Positions 17,192 to 25,362 of a DNA stretch of 45,943 nucleotides are shown piece by piece (position 1 is the stretch's first letter; the number at the start of each line of letters is the position of its first letter). Origin of the DNA: Methanobacteriota archaeon. Its GTDB lineage: Archaea > Thermoplasmatota > Thermoplasmata > SG8-5. The stretch is taken from positions 1 to 45,943 of the forward strand of contig VMTD01000132.1 in NCBI GenBank assembly GCA_013791785.1, in the 5' to 3' direction. A program made the translations under genes and the position numbers. The notes beneath the pieces were generated by a model. The model was not told the DNA's origin, made no database searches, and worked only from the letters and a program-made list of their open reading frames with translations.

Positions 17192-18124
17192 CTGGCCAAC
17201 CCGGAAATTCGGCCCGCAAGGCAGGAAGATATTTCAGACATTGTCGAACTCCAGGCCATAGTCTGGCAGGATCATTTTCTCAAGGAACGGAATATGCAGG
17301 TCCCCATGATGAGGCGCTCGTCCCTTAACATGGAATATTACATGGACAAGGAACCGGGCGGATTTTTTGTCATGTTGGGCAACGGCAAGATAGTGGGCAG
17401 CATTGCATCCCATGTCTGGGGCAGTGTCGGGTGGTTCGGGCCGCTGGAAGTGAATCCGGTTTGCCAGGGTAAGGGCTATGGAAAGGCACTTGTGGAAAGA
17501 TCTGTGGAACACCTCAGGGCCAGGGGCTGCACAACCATAGGCTGCGAGACCATGGCAGGCAGCCCTAAGAACATCGCATTCTATCACAAACTCGGGTTCA
17601 AGGCAATGTCACTCTCCCACGTGCTTTACAAGAGGCTGGGGGATGTCCCGCCGAAATTGGTCACAGACAAATTCATAAGGCCATTCAACCATGAAAAAGA
17701 CATTCCCGGGTGCCGAAAATTATGGAACGGCATTCTTCCGGGCCTGGATTATTCCGTGGAGCTGGCAAGCGTAACGGAAAAGGGCCTGGGCGATATCTGG
17801 GCGGTGGATTCGGAAGACGGGCCGGCACACGCAATAGTTCACACTTACGAGATGTTCGATGACAGCCAGAACGCAATAATCAAGCTGCTTGTTGCGGGAA
17901 AAAACGATATGGCCAGTGCCGGTAAATTGTTGGACAGATGTGAAGTATCCGCATTGACGATCGGAAAGACTGGTATGTTCATACGGACATATGACATCAA
18001 CCCGCCAAAACTTGATTGGTTCTTCGGAAGAGGGTACGCACTCCAGGGCACTTCTGTCCGCCTGATTCTTGACGGGCCGGACGAGGCCGACGAAACGTTA
18101 CACATATCCTGCTGGTCCGCCTGA
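17192..18124 (+). CDS. Tandem GNAT-domain acetyltransferase, probable CTG start
   Basis: The first GNAT domain begins at PEIRPARQEDISDIVELQ (about residues 4-21) and contains VNPVCQGKGYGKALVE (acetyl-CoA loop) and AGSPKNIAFYHKLGF. A second, degenerate GNAT-like domain starts at KFIRPFNHEKDIPGCRKLW. An ATG at 17294 would delete the first strand and helix. Upstream, in frame, there is no ATG, GTG or TTG before the TGA at 17180. CTG 17192 has GAGGTG, a perfect anti-SD match, five bases upstream, so CTG is chosen. The SD overlaps the stop of the Cys-rich gene. The protein would have 310 residues. Confidence 0.8.
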   Translation: MANPEIRPARQEDISDIVELQAIVWQDHFLKERNMQVPMMRRSSLNMEYYMDKEPGGFFVMLGNGKIVGSIASHVWGSVGWFGPLEVNPVCQGKGYGKALVERSVEHLRARGCTTIGCETMAGSPKNIAFYHKLGFKAMSLSHVLYKRLGDVPPKLVTDKFIRPFNHEKDIPGCRKLWNGILPGLDYSVELASVTEKGLGDIWAVDSEDGPAHAIVHTYEMFDDSQNAIIKLLVAGKNDMASAGKLLDRCEVSALTIGKTGMFIRTYDINPPKLDWFFGRGYALQGTSVRLILDGPDEADETLHISCWSA

Positions 18125-18225
18125 ATCGAGAACGTACCGTACAAACAATATTTATCACAGGCCGTTATCATGATTCAGCCAGGATAATTGAAACAGAAAA
18201 AGACGGCAATTATGTCTGATTGGTT

Positions 18226-18375
18226 GTGAAGATTGACGTTCTAATGGGCGCCAATCTGGTGGGCGACATAACCGCCGCCATCGCCGTCAAATCGGCAGTC
18301 GGGAAAGGCACCCCAATCCGGGACAATACCAGACTATTGAAAATATTCCCGGAGCTCGCTGCATCTTCGGAATAG
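18226..18375 (+). CDS. Possible small ORF or gene remnant
   Basis: A GTG-started frame of 49 residues (MKIDVLMGANLVGDITAAIA and on to LLKIFPELAASSE) shows protein-like composition, and the frame upstream of its TGA at 18217 (IIETEKDGNYV) also looks coding. It may be the tail of a decayed gene interrupted at 18217. A TATA-like CAATATTTATC lies at about 18145-18155. No family is recognised and there is no clear SD, so confidence is low. Confidence 0.25.
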   Translation: MKIDVLMGANLVGDITAAIAVKSAVGKGTPIRDNTRLLKIFPELAASSE

Positions 18376-18406
18376 ATATATAGTGCATTCGTCATTCTGT
18401 AATAAT

Positions 18407-18961
18407 ATGAGTCCACAAAAGCATCCCAATCTGATTTTCAAACCCCTGGAGGACCTGGAGATTTCCGAGGTAACCAGAAGGCAGGGTGAGTGCCCTCGCG
18501 AGATGTCTGAGATTTTGGACAACAAACCATCCTGGGCACCTCTGAGCGCCTCCCAGGTAAAGGAAAAAATTGCAGAGGAACAGAAGAAGCCCCACACGAC
18601 GATTTTCGCAATCTACAGCGGCAAGGAATTCATCGGTGTGGGAGAATGGTCTGCCAATTGGGACACCTGGTCGCCCTATGCCTGGTTCATCGTATGGCCC
18701 GAATACCGGCGCAATGGGTTCGGAACGTCCATTACCGGAACGCTCCTCGAGAAATGTTTCCTGGAGAATCCCGGACATGAAGTTACCACGGCCATCGCCG
18801 AGTGGAATTATGATGCCATATCTTTCATTAACCATATTGGTTTCACAGACATAGGCAAAATGAGGCGGGTGGGCATGCTCGAAGGTAAATATTTTGATTT
18901 GCTGTTCTTCGATATGCTCAAGTCAGAGTTCCTGGACAGACGGAAGGGGGCGAGGAAATGA
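18407..18961 (+). CDS. GNAT-family N-acetyltransferase
   Basis: The 184-residue protein has the GNAT core: IFAIYSGKEFIGVGEWSA (strands 2-3), WFIVWPEYRRNGFGTSITG (beta4 and acetyl-CoA loop) and AIAEWNYDAISFINHIGF (beta5 and helix). A GTG eight codons upstream is possible, but the ATG at 18407 lies about 28 bases after the TATA-like AGATATATAG (18373-18382), which indicates a leaderless start. It overlaps the next GNAT gene by four bases (ATGA), so the pair is an operon. Confidence 0.87.
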   Translation: MSPQKHPNLIFKPLEDLEISEVTRRQGECPREMSEILDNKPSWAPLSASQVKEKIAEEQKKPHTTIFAIYSGKEFIGVGEWSANWDTWSPYAWFIVWPEYRRNGFGTSITGTLLEKCFLENPGHEVTTAIAEWNYDAISFINHIGFTDIGKMRRVGMLEGKYFDLLFFDMLKSEFLDRRKGARK

Positions 18962-19518
18962 GGGAAACGCTCCAGGGTAAATTAGTCCGCCTGAGGCCGG
19001 TTGGGGATGGTGATTACGGGTACTTTGCAGATCTGAAGAACAATATGTTCACCCAGGCATGGAATCAGCGTCTTCCGCCCAACTACACCGCCGAGAAGAT
19101 GAAAAAGAGGTTCCAGGATGCGAACGAAAAACCCAATTCTGCCATACTGGCCATCGAAACGACGGAAGGCGTCCTCGTGGGCAACATCAACTACAGCGAA
19201 AGTACGCCACGGTTCGACGCGACCTTCGGCATTGCCATGGGAAAGGAGCACTGGGGCAAGGGCCTGGCAGAGGAAGCGCAGGAGCTTCTCCTGGAATTTC
19301 TATTCGTAGAGCGCGGCATCCAGATAGTCAGATTATGGACACAGGGTGGATTCCCCTGGGCGGAGAAGGCCGCGAAGAAGCTGGGATTCAGGCCCATGGT
19401 CCGGTTCAGAGATAACACCATAATCGACGGAAAAATAGTAGATACCATTTACATGGACATTCTCAGAGAAGAATATTTCTCATCCAGGAAGCGCGAGGAT
19501 GAAGTGAAAGGTCCGTAG
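18958..19518 (+). CDS. RimJ/RimL-type GNAT acetyltransferase
   Basis: The 186-residue protein starts LQGKLVRLRPVGDGDYGYFA, typical of the RimJ/RimL/SpeG subgroup. It has FGIAMGKEHWGKGLAEEAQ (acetyl-CoA loop with WGKGLAEE) and WTQGGFPWAEKAAKKLGF, where the usual Asn before the helix is replaced by Gly-Phe. Members acetylate ribosomal proteins, amino acids or antibiotics; the substrate here is unknown. It is translated by coupling from the preceding GNAT gene (ATGA overlap). Confidence 0.9.
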   Translation: MRETLQGKLVRLRPVGDGDYGYFADLKNNMFTQAWNQRLPPNYTAEKMKKRFQDANEKPNSAILAIETTEGVLVGNINYSESTPRFDATFGIAMGKEHWGKGLAEEAQELLLEFLFVERGIQIVRLWTQGGFPWAEKAAKKLGFRPMVRFRDNTIIDGKIVDTIYMDILREEYFSSRKREDEVKGP

Positions 19519-19523
19519 CCCCG

Positions 19524-20045
19524 TCAAATTCTTGCCAGTAAATCCACAACCCCGTCGAGCACGTCGTCCGAGATGCTGGCCCTGTAGGTGATGAGGAGTG
19601 CGCTCACCCTTTCCGGCTCATTTATCCTGTAGGTGGATTCTCTCTCCTTCCGGCCCTTCATTACCATGTCGGCTCTGACAAGTCTTTTCAGGTGGAAGGA
19701 AAGCGCCCCTTTCGTGAAATTGAAGTTGGCCAGTATCTCGTTGAAGGTCGCGTCCGGGTGAGTGAGTAGGAAAATAATTATGTGCCTGGGGGTACGCATC
19801 CGTATTATCGAAATGAGTTGGCGGTCGAAGTACGGAATTTCCGATGCCACGAAATAACCCTTGCGCCTGCCGTCATCGTGAATCTTGACAAGGCCGCCCT
19901 TCTCCAGCTGGCCAAGGTGGTACTGAAGGTCTCCGACGCTGAGTCCGAGTTCTGTTTCCATTTCTCTGAGATATGTGCCTGGGTTCGATGAGATATGCCC
20001 GAAAATATTGCGTCTGCTTTTCAATACCAGCAAATCCTCTTCCAT
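19524..20045 (-). CDS. Double winged-helix transcriptional regulator
   Basis: The 173-residue protein contains two winged helices. The first (about 8-70) is NIFGHISSNPGTYLREME with GDLQYHLGQLEKGGLVK. The second (about 85-150) is HIIIFLLTHPDATFNEIL with GALSFHLKRLVRADMVMKG. This tandem ArsR/MarR-like layout is common among archaeal regulators of membrane or stress genes. Its SD, GGTGA, overlaps the stop of the upstream membrane-protein gene, with three bases between the genes, so the pair is co-transcribed. The target is unknown; autoregulation is plausible. Confidence 0.85.
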   Translation of the reverse strand: MEEDLLVLKSRRNIFGHISSNPGTYLREMETELGLSVGDLQYHLGQLEKGGLVKIHDDGRRKGYFVASEIPYFDRQLISIIRMRTPRHIIIFLLTHPDATFNEILANFNFTKGALSFHLKRLVRADMVMKGRKERESTYRINEPERVSALLITYRASISDDVLDGVVDLLARI

Positions 20046-20048
20046 GTT

Positions 20049-20315
20049 TCACCGCTTGAGCACCGACAGGTAGAGAAATACCAGGGCCAGGAAATTGAGC
20101 CCCACCAGCGTCGCGGTGGTGTTGAGTGCTTCGATGTTTTCTGAAAATATGCCAATCGCCAGGAGCGCACCCTCCGCAAACAGGATGCCGAAACCGGCGG
20201 TGGCCAGTAACAGTTTGCTCTCTCTCGCCCTGTACCATGATGCGGCTGTGAGTGCAGTCAGTATGAGCCCCAGGCCCATGAATGCCAACCTCAGGAATAT
20301 CTCGGTCTCTTCCAT
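20049..20315 (-). CDS. Three-span membrane protein paired with a regulator
   Basis: The 88-residue protein has three hydrophobic helices: FLRLAFMGLGLILTALTAAS, LLLATAGFGILFAEGALLAI and TATLVGLNFLALVFLYLSV. GGAGG lies six bases before the ATG. Small membrane proteins of this shape are often encoded beside tandem winged-helix regulators in archaea (for example the DUF7521 group), where the membrane partner may sense a signal. The pairing is seen here; the role is inferred. Confidence 0.75.
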   Translation of the reverse strand: MEETEIFLRLAFMGLGLILTALTAASWYRARESKLLLATAGFGILFAEGALLAIGIFSENIEALNTTATLVGLNFLALVFLYLSVLKR

Positions 20316-20408
20316 GTCAATCCTCCAGGGTTTGAATGAGTTTCATGTATAAAAATATGATATTGAAAAGGGGCGGAGCAAAATTCGCTCCGCCATTTCA
20401 CAAATTGA

Positions 20409-21812
20409 TTACAGTTCGTCTCTGTTTTTCTTGCCGCGCAGGTATACCAAGCCCACTGCCGCTGCAATGAACACAGCCGCGATGACGGCCGGCAGAATCG
20501 CGCTGCCGAGTATGGAATCAGCCAGTCCAACAGTTATAATGCGGGTGGAGAAATGCGGCACGTAAACGAAGATAGTGTTCTGGTTGTTGCCGGAGACCAT
20601 GTAATATCCGGATTCAGTCCCGCCCTGAAGGTCCACGAGTTCTTCCATTGAACCGCAGGCGCCTATTTTCTCGTCATCCAGCAGAACCTTCAGTTCCTTC
20701 ATTGACTCGACATTCAGCGCTTCCTTGTTCACGTTTAGAGTTACTATGCGCCCGTTTTTAATCTCTGACTGGACCTGGACCTGGAATTGGTTCTGCTCCA
20801 CGTTCATGAACTCCAGCTTGAAGCTCGGGTCGTTCATTGTTTCTGCATCATTGTAACTGGCACCGCCATTGCCTGTGTACAGGTATCCTATGGCGGCCAT
20901 GAGACCGGCCTCCACTGCACCCTCGAGTATGCTCTGATCATCTGTCGAAAAGTCTTCGAACCAGGGCTCGGAATACTGGTATTGCCATGCGTACTCTATC
21001 CAGGATGAGGTGCTGACAAACGCGTCCGCGTAAGTCGAAACAACAATCTGGTTTCCGACGATCTCGATGGAACCGCGGTCCACCCATATGGAACAGGTGA
21101 GGTTGCCGCTACTGAGCCAGGCCTCGTCCCATTCGAAATACATCGGCCCAATGAACATGTCATCGCTCGGGAAAGCGGTACCGTCTTCGCTGATTTTAGT
21201 GGTGTTCAGCGGCTCATCCAGGCCATAAAGTTCATAGTAATTGGGCGCCTCCGAAATCTCTATTCCGTCCGGGACTGTGAAAGTCATCGTCCCATTCTCC
21301 TCGCCGAACTGGAAGTACATACTGGACCATTCGTAGTCGCTGAAGGTCATCATGACGTTTTCACCCATGTAAATTAACGATTGGCCGAAATTTCCGGGAT
21401 GGCCGTTGGGCACGAAATCATCAATTGTTATTGTATCGAAGAACGTGACAGTGTATTCGGTGGGTTCGGGCATATATCCGAAATCTGTGCCCGGCGCATC
21501 CTCGCGGTATCCATCGTAATACATCATGTCGTAATAGAAATTGTAATCAACCAGTTTGGTGGTGTAATCGGATATGGTCCCGGTGGGTTCGTCAAGCAGA
21601 AAGTCAACGTAAGTTCCGTTTGCCACTCCATCGGCATAATCGAATCCGCCCACCGGCCAGTAGTACCAGTACGGTTCGGTATAGTTGAACTCGGGCTCTG
21701 TCGGTTCCGGTGTGATTGGTCCCGGGTCCGGTTCCGTAACTTGAGCCAGTGCGCCCATGGGCACAGCAATCATTATTGCCAGCACGATCATCATCGATAT
21801 TATTTTTTTCAT
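20409..21812 (-). CDS. Exported, C-terminally anchored surface protein
   Basis: From Met at 21812 (GGTGAT close upstream) the protein has 467 residues. It has a signal peptide (KKIISMMIVLAIMIAVPMGALAQ), a Pro/Glu-rich linker with EPEFNYTEPYWYYWPVGG, a long Tyr/Asp/Glu-rich beta region and a C-terminal span (SAILPAVIAAVFIAAAVGLV) followed by RGKKNRDEL. The acidic exported part and the basic stop-transfer tail place the bulk outside the cell. The family is unknown. TATA-like GGTATAAATG at about 21843-21852 is suited to a short leader. It is divergent from the SRP RNA. Confidence 0.75.
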   Translation of the reverse strand: MKKIISMMIVLAIMIAVPMGALAQVTEPDPGPITPEPTEPEFNYTEPYWYYWPVGGFDYADGVANGTYVDFLLDEPTGTISDYTTKLVDYNFYYDMMYYDGYREDAPGTDFGYMPEPTEYTVTFFDTITIDDFVPNGHPGNFGQSLIYMGENVMMTFSDYEWSSMYFQFGEENGTMTFTVPDGIEISEAPNYYELYGLDEPLNTTKISEDGTAFPSDDMFIGPMYFEWDEAWLSSGNLTCSIWVDRGSIEIVGNQIVVSTYADAFVSTSSWIEYAWQYQYSEPWFEDFSTDDQSILEGAVEAGLMAAIGYLYTGNGGASYNDAETMNDPSFKLEFMNVEQNQFQVQVQSEIKNGRIVTLNVNKEALNVESMKELKVLLDDEKIGACGSMEELVDLQGGTESGYYMVSGNNQNTIFVYVPHFSTRIITVGLADSILGSAILPAVIAAVFIAAAVGLVYLRGKKNRDEL

Positions 21813-21907
21813 TTTTATCACCGGAACAAAATTGGCAGTTATCATTTATACCGATTTTGATACAAACATTAAACTTCTTGGTACGAACGTTGAACCGACA
21901 TCCGAAA

Positions 21908-21917
21908 GCCTTTTATG
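21908..21917 (+). promoter_or_regulatory. TATA box of the SRP RNA gene
   Basis: GCCTTTTATG, about 26 bases before the predicted 5' end of the SRP RNA at 21935. It resembles the CCTTTTATGG box in front of the radical SAM fragment at 1022. Confidence 0.55.
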
Positions 21918-21934
21918 GGGCTGTGGGTAATGAG

Positions 21935-22252
21935 GGATTGCTAGGCTAACCGGGGGGGTAGGCGTCCCCTTATACACCGAAATCGTCTTCAGCGGGGGTG
22001 ACGGCCGATTACGGCGTATCAGACATGCAGGCGGACCACATCGCGACGATGAGGCCCTGTCCCGTGGGGCCGGAGTTGGCGAATGACCGCAGCCGGAGGG
22101 CGGCGGTTGTCGTCTTGGTTTCGGATATCGGGTCAGGCCCTGACGGGAGCAGCCTTACCGACTACTACCGACGCTCATGGGGTGGCGGGGCCGAGAAGTG
22201 GTGTACAATCTACCTGTATGTGCTGGCGACAAGGTCGGTGCCTAGCACCCAA
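21935..22252 (+). ncRNA. ffs: Signal recognition particle RNA (7S RNA)
   Basis: The helix 8 core GGTCAGGCCC-TGAC-GGGAGCAGCC at 22131-22154 is the SRP54-binding site. The ends pair through TGCTAGGC (21939-21946) and GCCTAGCA (22240-22247), closing helix 5, as in archaeal SRP RNAs of about 310 bases. Alu-domain sequence follows the 5' end. The apical tetraloop is TGAC where GGAA-type loops are usual. The 5' and 3' limits are inferred from the terminal helix and TATA spacing. Open frames across it are spurious. Confidence 0.92.
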
Positions 22253-22320
22253 TTATAAAGAATCGCTAGGCACCGATGCGTCGAATCGCAGTTATAACCA
22301 ATATCCAACCACGATTCGAC
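22235..22320 (+). terminator. Two inverted repeats overlapping and following the SRP RNA 3' end
   Basis: TCGGTGCCTAGC (22235-22246) pairs perfectly with GCTAGGCACCGA (22265-22276), 18 bases apart. GTCGAATCG (22280-22288) pairs with CGATTCGAC (22312-22320). The first arm is also the 3' strand of the SRP terminal helix, so the two folds exclude each other. It may act as a terminator or a 3'-processing switch. The rest of 22321-22470 shows no gene. Confidence 0.45.
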
Positions 22321-22512
22321 AGAATCGGCGAACTTTCTCGAAACAATATGTAATCAACGTTCGCCTCCATTCTCTTGCATAGATTACGTCTCCATCTAGC
22401 TTCGCGTCGCATCTTCCAACCAGCCCCCGTCTGTTTGCCGCCGCCCAACATCCGGGACTTCCCCCGCCACCATTATATAATCGATTGCCGATGAAATCTG
22501 CAGTGATCAATC

Positions 22513-22755
22513 ATGAGAGAAATCCTTTACTTAGCATTGACCGCAGCAGCCTTCGCGGCTGGCATCTTTCTTGCAACCCACGACACATGGGTGCGAACAT
22601 CCGGTTTGTTGCTCTACTGGGTCGCCGGGATTCTGCTCATTTTACAGGTGATATCAATAGTCAAGCAGCATGAGAAATCCGATGATAAACCCTCAAAAAG
22701 CAAGATGAACGGGCCGTCACAGCCAGTATCTCCGCCGTACCAGCCCCGCAAGTGA
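22513..22755 (+). CDS. Small two-span membrane protein
   Basis: The 80-residue protein has two hydrophobic helices, YLALTAAAFAAGIFLAT and GLLLYWVAGILLILQVISIV, joined by HDTWVRTS, and a polar Pro/Lys-rich tail (KPSKSKMNGPSQPVSPPYQ). TATA-like ATTATATAAT at about 22472-22481 gives a leader of about ten bases. The family is unknown; the transporter gene 40 bases downstream has its own TATA box. Confidence 0.6.
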   Translation: MREILYLALTAAAFAAGIFLATHDTWVRTSGLLLYWVAGILLILQVISIVKQHEKSDDKPSKSKMNGPSQPVSPPYQPRK

Positions 22756-22795
22756 CAACCGAACATATATCTAACAATTCCCACATCCCCACCCA

Positions 22796-24028
22796 ATGTC
22801 CCCCAAATCCGGCAAGCGCTACATTGGCGGCTTCTCCATCAACGTCATTCTGATAGGTGTCATCAGCTTTCTCACAGACGCCAGTTCGGAAATGATTGTG
22901 CCGATACTGCCGCTGTTCCTCACCGAGGTTTTGCTGGCGCCCATGATTATCGTCGGATTGCTGGAAGGCATAGCGGAGAGCACGGCCAGCATCCTGAAGG
23001 CCGTTTCCGGCTTCTGGTCTGACCGGGTGCGTAGGCGGGCACCGTTCATGAGCGCCGGATATTCACTGTCGACCGTATCCAAGTTCCTCTTCGCATTCTC
23101 AACAATCTGGCAACATGTGGTGAGCCTGAAGATGCTGGAGCGTGTGGGCAAGGGGATAAGGGCGGCACCGAAGGACGCGCTTCTGGCGGAATCATGCACC
23201 CCCGAGACCAGGGGAAAGGTCTACGGCTTCCACAAGGCCATGGACACGGCCGGCGCCGCGGTGGGCGTCGCCATCGCCCTGGTGCTGGTCACATTGCTGG
23301 TGATGAACTCGGATGAGCAACTGTACAGGACAATATTTCTCCTCTCGGCCATACCGGCCATAATTGCGGTGCTGCTGATATTCTTCATCGATGAGAAAGA
23401 GAGAACCCAGGACAAGGTTGTGAAGAAGGGCGAGCCCATATTCGGAAATCTGAAGAAATTCCCCCTGGAGCTGAAGGTGTTCGTTACGGCCATGAGTATT
23501 CTCTCGGTAACTTCTGTCATGACTTCGTTTCTAATTGTGCTGTCCAAGGAGTCCGGGGCGACTTCGATAATGGCGATAATCTTCTATCTGGCCTTCAATT
23601 TGGTGTATGCCGGATTCTCCATACCTGCCGGCTCGTTCTCGGACAAAGTGGGCCGGTATCCGGTGATACTGATAGGCTATGCCAGTCTTTTCCTGATGTT
23701 CGTTGTTGCCTCACTGTGCAATAATGTCTGGATGGCACTTCTCGCATTCCTGCTTTACGGGTTCGCATACGCTCTCACTCAGGGTGTCCAGAAGGCCCTG
23801 GTAGCAGACCTGGCTCCCTCGAATCTCAAGGGCTCCGCTCTGGGGATGTACAACATGTCAATAGGCATCGCAGCGCTGCCAATGGCGATTGTTGGCGGAA
23901 TACTCTGGGATGCGTACGGTGCATGGGCCACATTCATGTTCGGCGCGATTGTCTCGTCAGTGGGACTTATGATGCTGATATGGCTGGTCATACGCAAAAA
24001 ATCGGGTATGGTTCCGCGTTCCGGATAA
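22796..24028 (+). CDS. Major facilitator superfamily transporter
   Basis: The 410-residue protein has about twelve hydrophobic segments. The loop 2-3 signature appears as VSGFWSDRVRRRAPFMSAGY, in the drug/sugar MFS style (G-x-x-x-D-R-x-x-R-R). The second half repeats it as AGSFSDKVGRYPVILIGY. ERVGKGIRAAPKDALLAES matches a subgroup often annotated as MFS efflux proteins of unknown substrate. TATA-like ACATATATC at 22764-22772 lies about 28 bases before the ATG, so it is leaderless. It converges on the thioredoxin-like gene. Confidence 0.9.
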   Translation: MSPKSGKRYIGGFSINVILIGVISFLTDASSEMIVPILPLFLTEVLLAPMIIVGLLEGIAESTASILKAVSGFWSDRVRRRAPFMSAGYSLSTVSKFLFAFSTIWQHVVSLKMLERVGKGIRAAPKDALLAESCTPETRGKVYGFHKAMDTAGAAVGVAIALVLVTLLVMNSDEQLYRTIFLLSAIPAIIAVLLIFFIDEKERTQDKVVKKGEPIFGNLKKFPLELKVFVTAMSILSVTSVMTSFLIVLSKESGATSIMAIIFYLAFNLVYAGFSIPAGSFSDKVGRYPVILIGYASLFLMFVVASLCNNVWMALLAFLLYGFAYALTQGVQKALVADLAPSNLKGSALGMYNMSIGIAALPMAIVGGILWDAYGAWATFMFGAIVSSVGLMMLIWLVIRKKSGMVPRSG

Positions 24029-24037
24029 TACACCCAA

Positions 24038-24673
24038 TCAAAGCAGCGGGTCAATGGCATATTTCATGATGTCGAATCCAGTGACACCGACATATCTCTG
24101 GGCGATTGAACCGTCCTTCTTGATTATGATAATGGTCGGAATGGAGCCGGCATCATACTTCGGGTTAAAACTTATACCGCCCGTGTCAAAAACGAAGTCC
24201 CATGTGGCGCCCTTCTGGGTCTTGTAGGCCAGGAGGTCGGGTGCGGCCTCGGAAGTGTCCACATCGATGGACACTATGGTAACGCCTTTGGATGCGTATT
24301 CTGTATAAATGTCATTCAAAATTTCCATCTGCGTCCCGCAGGGCTGGCACCACATGGCCATGAAATCGAGAATTACAACGTCCCCTCTGAGGCCAGCGAG
24401 GCTCACATAACCGCCGTTTATTGCCTGATAATTGAAATCCGGGGCCAGTTCCACGGTGGGGAGGGGGGTTATATCTCCTATGTTGCTATCCGGGCTACCC
24501 GAGTAAGGGTCCTGGGTATCGTTCAGGTAAATGTATGAAAGCGTTCCCATCAATATCAGCACGGCAGCGATGGTGATAGCAAACGTGGCCTTGCCTGCTC
24601 GCGATGGCCTGCTTTCTGCTGCAGCCGACAGTTCGCGAGATTTTGATTTATTATTTCTTCTATTGTTGCCCAT
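24038..24673 (-). CDS. TlpA-like membrane-anchored thioredoxin
   Basis: The 211-residue protein has an N-terminal span (about 29-50) followed by an exported AhpC/TSA-TlpA fold. The active site is MWCQPC (Cys109, Cys112). The cis-proline loop is SIPTIIIIKKDG, and VSIDVDTSEAAPDLLAYKTQ is the usual insertion. Such proteins keep exported disulfides reduced, for example during cytochrome maturation, though no such genes are near. TATA-like CTTATAATG lies about 25 bases upstream of the ATG. Confidence 0.9.
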   Translation of the reverse strand: MGNNRRNNKSKSRELSAAAESRPSRAGKATFAITIAAVLILMGTLSYIYLNDTQDPYSGSPDSNIGDITPLPTVELAPDFNYQAINGGYVSLAGLRGDVVILDFMAMWCQPCGTQMEILNDIYTEYASKGVTIVSIDVDTSEAAPDLLAYKTQKGATWDFVFDTGGISFNPKYDAGSIPTIIIIKKDGSIAQRYVGVTGFDIMKYAIDPLL

Positions 24674-24828
24674 ATTAGAAAATAATAATCACTGCATTAT
24701 AAGAATTTCCCCATAAAACAGCACATTCTCCCAATTCAACAACCGAAATGTTGAAAATCCGTAAGCATTCAGTGAAATGAAGTAATAACGATTGTAGATT
24801 TACGACGGACGACATTCTGCCAGCAAAT

Positions 24829-24856
24829 ATCTAAAATCTAAAATCTAAAATCTAAA
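24829..24856 (+). repeat. 7-bp microsatellite, four copies of ATCTAAA
   Basis: Four perfect tandem copies sit in the 263-base spacer upstream of the pilin-like operon, about 35 bases before its TATA box (AATTTATATAC near 24892-24902). It could vary in copy number and tune the promoter by spacing. The rest of 24674-24936 holds only two divergent promoters. Confidence 0.8.
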
Positions 24857-24936
24857 ATTTCAAAATACTGAACTCTTACGAAAATCCCCAAAATTTATAT
24901 ACTCATCTTCTCTCCCCAAGAACAGTGGTGGAATAG

Positions 24937-25362
24937 ATGAAATTATTTGAAAGACTCAGCAGTGACAGGAACGGAGCGGTGGAAGGGCTGCCTTTACAAC
25001 TGATAATCATGGTTGCAGTGGCCGCAATAGTGCTGGTGATTGTGCTGGGATGGCTCGCGCCCTGGCAGAACAAGGCGGACCTCAATTCCCTGACGGCATC
25101 GCCGCAGACCGTGGCGAACGATGAAGAAATTACAATAGTCATCACGGCCTGGGACACCAAAGGCAATCATCTGGAAGGTGTTGTGATAGAGATGTCGGGC
25201 TGTAATGTGGGTACCCAGGTTCTGACCACAGGGGCGAACGGTACGGCAACCTTCACGGTGACGCCGTCCATACCACCCAACACCACGAACAACATCAACA
25301 TCGTAGGTAAATTCACCGGAACAGTTTACACGGAGAAGACCGCATTCGTGGTAGTATCCTGA
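24937..25362 (+). CDS. Type IV pilin-like protein with Ig-like domain
   Basis: The 141-residue protein begins MKLFERLSSDRNGAVEGLP followed by a 22-residue hydrophobic helix. The short basic leader, the AVEGLP motif before the helix and the helix itself fit class III prepilin-type signals, cut before the helix. Residues about 50-141 form a small Ig-like or carboxypeptidase-regulatory-like fold (LTASPQTVANDEEITIVIT ... TGANGTATFTVTP). It is first in a two-gene operon with a second EGLP protein. GGTGG precedes the ATG. Confidence 0.75.
   Translation: MKLFERLSSDRNGAVEGLPLQLIIMVAVAAIVLVIVLGWLAPWQNKADLNSLTASPQTVANDEEITIVITAWDTKGNHLEGVVIEMSGCNVGTQVLTTGANGTATFTVTPSIPPNTTNNINIVGKFTGTVYTEKTAFVVVS

Noticed and set aside
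22321-22470. A tRNA gene suggested by the GTCGAATCG/CGATTCGAC stem after the SRP RNA
   Set aside because: No acceptor stem, anticodon arm or T-loop could be assembled around it.
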